Part shown: piece after piece, positions 60,801 through 64,000 of the stretch
How positions within the stretch are numbered: position 1 is the first letter of the stretch
Layout: every line of letters starts with the position of its first letter
Assembly: GCA_025356075.1 (NCBI GenBank)
Contig: JANXUT010000075.1
Span: 1-64,000, forward strand
Length of the DNA: 64,000 nucleotides
From: Pseudomonadota bacterium
GTDB lineage: Bacteria > Pseudomonadota > Gammaproteobacteria > Steroidobacterales > Steroidobacteraceae
Reading direction: 5' to 3'
Program-made: the position numbers and the translations under genes
The notes under the pieces: generated by a model
Database searches by the model: none
Told to the model about the DNA's origin: nothing
Seen by the model: only the letters and a program-made list of their open reading frames with translations

Positions 60801-60871
60801 ATCGCGGCGATCGCGAGGAACACCATCAGCGTCGTGACCGGACGCCTGAGCGCGACCTCGGTGTGGCGCAC
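57785..60871 (-). CDS. RND efflux pump permease subunit (inner gene of a tandem pair)
   Basis: The 1028-residue AcrB/MdtC-like permease has a first membrane helix near 11-30, two large periplasmic porter domains and two sets of membrane helices. TM4 has AVGMLVDNAVVVTES. In TM10 the segment VVVNIGIVLIAHVVNLR lacks the acidic or lysine residue often found there. It should export drugs, detergents or lipids with proton flow. It starts 4 bases after the first permease gene. Tandem permeases often form mixed trimers (MdtB2C). Confidence 0.92.
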   Translation of the reverse strand: MRHTEVALRRPVTTLMVFLAIAAIGLIAGRLLPLEEFPAITFPGMQVRIPYLGSTPEEVERLVTRPVEEALATLPGIKQVRSTSTADGANFQIDLNWGRPLEAASFDIRAKLDSIRPQLPQGADRIIVQTFSSADQAVVVVRLSATQDLSREYDMLEKYLKRPLERIPGVARVDLQGVQRREVRVLVDADRAAANGVDLPALSLALQKSNFAVSAGEITERGRRFIVRPLGEFHTVEDVENLLIRPGLRLSDVASVALVTPPTEIGRHVDLRPAIGLDVFKTTQGNVVDVVERVLVALESAREVPSLQGVKMVVVDNQAASIKSSLADLRNAGLLGAAFALAVLFFFLRDWPTTLIVSLAVPCSLIITLAAMYFLGLTLNVLTMMGMMLAVGMLVDNAVVVTESIFRHRQLDPADPVRATIAGVSEVGVATMAGTAATVIVFLPIVFGAKSQISIFLTHVAIPIVFAMIASLVIAQTLIPLLTSRLAAPKPVAAASFVGRLQERYARALGWVLRSPWKTAGLVVLTLASPVPLFALGIVQVDPFPQGTSRTLYLDYKLDGTYPLDRVEEAVNRVEAFLEAHRQEFDIKNIYTHFEASEALTAIYLTPKQEARVAARDVMEKITKGLPEIIIGKPTFKFDDSAGGRGFNIRLTGESTAVLADLSVAVAHRLADVPGLEGVHSEARNGDTEVQIVVDRTRVAELGLSTEDVARTVSVALRGDKLRELRSGDRELDMRLAFRPSDKQRVDDLARLLIPLPAGGYLPLGSVASFHEQPGERAIERTSRLTSVVVTGSLARNTTLEQAKDRAKPALDSFPWPPGYGWKYGRGAEDEDDTLKTMAQNIILAVVLIFLVMAALFESLLHPLAIVTSILFAIVGVVWFFAITQTVITLMAMIGIMILVGVVVNIGIVLIAHVVNLRAQGLDRNAAILQAGRDRLRPILMTTATTLLGLVPLAIGDASVGNGGGAAYYPMARAIIGGLAFGALVSLFFVPAFYAWLDDLGAWRRRLSVARPGVPAIAQRSSNLPISQ

Positions 60872-60875
60872 GGCC

Positions 60876-63800
60876 TTATGCCTCGCTGGCGAGGCCGCCG
60901 CCGGCGGCGTCGGCAGCCTGGGGGAGCGGCGCGCGCGCCGGCAGGCGCTCGCGCCGGTCGAGCGTCGCGTAGACGACCGGGATCACGAGGAGCGTGAGGA
61001 ACGTCGTCAGGAGCACCCCGCCGATGACCGTGATCGCCATGGGCGCCCTAACCTCGGCGCCCTCGCCGAGCCCGAGCGCCATCGGCAGGAGCCCCAGGAT
61101 CGTCGTCAGCTTCGTGATCAGGATGGGCCTTAGGCGCGCACGTCCCGCCTCGACGATCGCGCTCACCTTGTCGAGGCCGCGCGCCCGCGCCTGGTTGACC
61201 GCATCGATGAGCACGATCGACTGGTTGACGACGATGCCGGCCAGCATGATGAGGCCGATGTAGGCGACCGCGTTCAGGGTCGTGTGCGTGATCAGGAGCG
61301 CCCAGATCGCGCCGATCACCGCGAGCGGGATCGTGAACAGGATCACGAGCGGGTGCAGCAGCGACTCGAACTGCGAGGCCATTACAAGGTAGACGAGGAA
61401 GATCGCGAGCAAGAGCACGAACTGCAGCGACCTGAACGAGTCGCGCATGTCCTCGGACTGCCCCGACACGCGCGCGGTGAGGCCGGCCGGGAGCGTGCTC
61501 GAGGCGACGATCTCCGCGAGCGCCACCGTCGCGGCGCCGAGGTCGCCACTGCCGAGGCTCGCCGAAATGATCGCGACGCGCTCCTGCGCGGCGCGGCGGA
61601 TCTCGGCGGGACCGACCGCGAGCGTCACCGTCGCGACCGCCGAGAGCGGCACGGGATCGGCGCTCCCCGGGTTGATGATGAGGTTCCTGACCTCCTCGAT
61701 CGAGGCGGAGCGGGTGTCGACGCTGCGGACCCTCACATCGATCTTCTTGTCGCGCCACTGCCAGCGGGTCGCGACGTCGCCGCGGATGCTGCTGACGATG
61801 CGATCGGCGACGTCGCGGACGGTGAGCCCGAGCTGCGTGACCCGTTCCTGGTCGAACACGATCTGGATCTCCGGCGTCCCGGCCTCGATCGTCGAGCGCA
61901 CGTCGGTGAAGCGCGGGTCGCCGACCATGCGCTTCTTGATGGCATCCGCTGCCGTGCGCATCTGGCCGAGGTCGTAGCCCGCGACGACGACCTCGAGCGG
62001 CGTCGCGAGCGTGAACAGGCTCGGGCGGCTGAACTGGTACTGCGCGCCCGGCAACGCCTCGAGCGTGCTCCTCAGGCGCAGCATCGCCTGCTCCTCGTCG
62101 GCGCGCTTGGAGCCGGGCGCGAGCGTCACGCTCAGGCGCCCGGTGTTCTCGCCGGCGTCGGTCGGGTTCGCATCGAGCCGGTTGCCGGTGCCGGCGACGG
62201 AGTAGGCGAGCGCCGTGTTGCCGAGCGCGCTCGCGCCGCTCGAGGCGCTCCTGACCGCGCGGTCCGTTTCCTCGAGCGGCGTGCCGGGCGCGAGCCTCAA
62301 GTCCACGTTGAACTCGCCCTGCGACATCTGCGGCAGGAGCTCGGTGCCGAGGAGCGGTACGAGCGCGAGCGTGCCGAGGAACAGCGCGCCCGCGGCGCCG
62401 AGCACGCGGCCGCGATGCGCAAGCGCCCAGCGCACCGTCGGCGGATAGACGCGATCGGCGGCCAGGTACACCGCCTGGGTGCCGCGCACGAGCGGCGAGA
62501 GCGCCGTGCGGCAGAGGCGCGCGATCAGCCTCCCGACCCAGGCGAGCGCGCCTAGCACCGCCCGGAGCGTCCGCGTCAGGCGCCCGGGCGGGACGAGGGC
62601 TGCTGCCTCGCTCGGGACGACGGGCTTGCCGGCCGCCAGCATCGGCACGAGGGTGAGCGCGACGACGAGCGAGAGCGCGAGCGAGAACGTGACGGTGAGC
62701 GCCTGGTCGCGAAACAGCTGCCCGGCGACGCCCGTGATGAACACCATCGGGAAGAACACCGCGATCGAGGTGAGCGTCGCCGCGGTCACCGCCATCGACA
62801 CCTCGCCCGTGCCCTCGCGCGCGGCATCGGCGAGGCTCGCGCCGTGCTCGCGCCGGCGGACGATGCTCTCGAGCACGACCACCGCGTTGTCGACCAGCAT
62901 GCCGACCGCAAGCGCGATGCCGCCGAGCGACATGATGTTGAGCGTGACCCCGGCCCAGTACATCAGCATGAACGTACCGACCACCGACACCGGGATCGCG
63001 ACCCCCGAGATCAGCGTCATGCGCGCATCGCGCAGGAAGCAGTACAGCACCAGGATCGCGAGCACCCCGCCGATCAGCGCCGCGTTCTTCACCTCGCTGA
63101 TCGCCGCAGCGATGAAGTGCGACTGGTCGTAGACGATTTTCAGCTTGGTGCCGGGCGGCAGCGCCGGCTCGAGGCTCTCGACCTTGGACTTGAGCGCGAC
63201 GGCGAGCCTGACGGTGTTCGCATCGCCCTCCTTGTAGACGCCAAGCTCGATCGACTCGCGGCCGTCGACGCGGGTGATCGCCTCGCGGTCCTTGTGGCCA
63301 TGGGTGACGCTGGCGACGTCGCGCAGGTAGATCGGGTGGCCGTCGCGCATCGCGAGGATCGCGTTCGCCATCTCCTCGATGCTCGTGAACTCATTCAGCG
63401 TGCGCACGAGGAAGCGCTGCGTGCCCTGCTCGAGGCGCCCGCCGGAGAGGTTCACGTTCTCCTGCTTGAGGCGCCTCGTCACGGCATCGATGCCAAGCCC
63501 GACCTGGGCGAGGCGCTGCTGGTCGACCCGCACCTCGACCTCGTCCTCGAACCCGCCGCTCACCTTGACGGCGGCCGCGCCCTCGACCGACTCGAGCTCG
63601 GGCCTGAGGCGATCCTCGCCGAAGCGCCGAAGCACCTTGAGTCGTTCCTCGGAGGTCGTGGTCCCGGCCGTGTCGAGCAGCGCCAGGCGCATCACGGGCT
63701 CGCTCGAGGGGTCGAACCTGAGCAGCAGCGGGCGCTTCGCCTCAAGGGGAAGCTGCAGCAGGTCGAGCTTCTCGCGCACGTCGATGCCGGTGAGGTCCAT

Positions 63801-64000
63801 GCTCGTACCCCACGCGAACTCGAGGATCACGTCGGACTGCCCCGAGCGCGACACCGAGCGCACCTGGCGGACGTTCCTGATGATCCCGACGGCCTCCTCG
63901 ACCGGGCGGGTAATCAGGTTCTCGACCTCAAGCGGGGCCGCGCCCGGCAGCTCGGTGCGGATCGTCAGCGTCGGGTAGGAGAGGTCGGGGAGGAGGTTCA
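60876..64000 (-). CDS. RND efflux pump permease subunit (outer gene), 5' end beyond the window
   Basis: The reading frame is open to the window edge and shows the porter domain start (LLPDLSYPTLTIRTELPGA). About 1040 residues are present, so only a few tens of N-terminal residues are missing. TM4 has AVGMLVDNAVVVLES and TM10 has GIVVNQSIVLIDAVNQ with the acidic residue. The C-terminus is Ala/Gly-rich. It is the probable proton-conducting partner of the 57785-60871 subunit. The adaptor and outer-membrane channel genes would lie beyond the edge. Confidence 0.92.
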   Translation of the reverse strand, partial: NLLPDLSYPTLTIRTELPGAAPLEVENLITRPVEEAVGIIRNVRQVRSVSRSGQSDVILEFAWGTSMDLTGIDVREKLDLLQLPLEAKRPLLLRFDPSSEPVMRLALLDTAGTTTSEERLKVLRRFGEDRLRPELESVEGAAAVKVSGGFEDEVEVRVDQQRLAQVGLGIDAVTRRLKQENVNLSGGRLEQGTQRFLVRTLNEFTSIEEMANAILAMRDGHPIYLRDVASVTHGHKDREAITRVDGRESIELGVYKEGDANTVRLAVALKSKVESLEPALPPGTKLKIVYDQSHFIAAAISEVKNAALIGGVLAILVLYCFLRDARMTLISGVAIPVSVVGTFMLMYWAGVTLNIMSLGGIALAVGMLVDNAVVVLESIVRRREHGASLADAAREGTGEVSMAVTAATLTSIAVFFPMVFITGVAGQLFRDQALTVTFSLALSLVVALTLVPMLAAGKPVVPSEAAALVPPGRLTRTLRAVLGALAWVGRLIARLCRTALSPLVRGTQAVYLAADRVYPPTVRWALAHRGRVLGAAGALFLGTLALVPLLGTELLPQMSQGEFNVDLRLAPGTPLEETDRAVRSASSGASALGNTALAYSVAGTGNRLDANPTDAGENTGRLSVTLAPGSKRADEEQAMLRLRSTLEALPGAQYQFSRPSLFTLATPLEVVVAGYDLGQMRTAADAIKKRMVGDPRFTDVRSTIEAGTPEIQIVFDQERVTQLGLTVRDVADRIVSSIRGDVATRWQWRDKKIDVRVRSVDTRSASIEEVRNLIINPGSADPVPLSAVATVTLAVGPAEIRRAAQERVAIISASLGSGDLGAATVALAEIVASSTLPAGLTARVSGQSEDMRDSFRSLQFVLLLAIFLVYLVMASQFESLLHPLVILFTIPLAVIGAIWALLITHTTLNAVAYIGLIMLAGIVVNQSIVLIDAVNQARARGLDKVSAIVEAGRARLRPILITKLTTILGLLPMALGLGEGAEVRAPMAITVIGGVLLTTFLTLLVIPVVYATLDRRERLPARAPLPQAADAAGGGLASEA

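Overview
This is a gene-dense, GC-rich chromosomal window (roughly 70% G+C by eye). Almost every base is coding, and many genes start inside or right next to the stop of the gene before. The order corB-ypjD / ffh-rpsP-rimM-trmD-rplS, the group dapA/gcvR/bcp/bepA, the run dnaX-ybaB-recR and the genes orn, ppsA/ppsR, DUF1249, hslR and sixA all point to a Gammaproteobacterium. High G+C, a SUF-only iron-sulfur operon with SufU and SufT, and a class I aldolase suggest a Xanthomonadales/Nevskiales/Steroidobacterales-like lineage. That placement is an inference. I see no prophage, insertion sequence, integrase, CRISPR array or conjugation gene.

Region by region: 1-2007 holds the end of a GMC oxidoreductase, a structured leader and a DEAD-box RNA helicase. 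The left part of this stretch uses codons unlike the rest of the window. 2004-8562 (minus) holds an M28 peptidase, an FMN-dependent alpha-hydroxy-acid dehydrogenase and a FHA / PP2C phosphatase / CHASE2 Ser/Thr kinase cassette. 8664-17626 holds radA, corB, ypjD, the SRP-ribosome-tRNA modification cluster and sppA. 17645-25432 holds threonine catabolism (tdh-kbl), an Hsp15-like protein, a CnoX-like thioredoxin, a shortened Nudix protein, and an Lrp-type regulator divergent from a two-domain PutA. 25502-33133 (minus) is a ten-gene SUF run: Rrf2 regulator, sufBCDS, sufU, sufT, a Rieske protein, sixA and a DUF2251 protein.

33301-42418 holds a class I aldolase and the Mla phospholipid-transport genes mlaFEDCB. 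They meet, tail to tail, a minus-strand run gcvR-bcp-phoH-bepA-mlaA. 42560-49558 holds dapA, a small lipoprotein, tRNA-Ser(GGA), the 4.5S SRP RNA, dnaX-ybaB-recR, rsgA, an M48 membrane protease and orn. 49555-64000 holds an ArnT-like glycosyltransferase, an AlkB-type alkane hydroxylase, a GFA-family protein, divergent ppsA/ppsR, DUF1249, an unrecognised coiled-coil protein and two tandem RND pump subunits, the outer one cut by the window edge.

Most of the window is conserved housekeeping. The parts most worth a second look are the kinase/phosphatase/FHA cassette, the 3' extension of the SUF operon and its operator, the helicase leader and the compositional break in the helicase gene, the unrecognised coiled-coil protein, the small lipoprotein in the BamC position, and several promoters placed so close to start codons that leaderless mRNAs are likely. 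I could not single out one clear, wholly new system.
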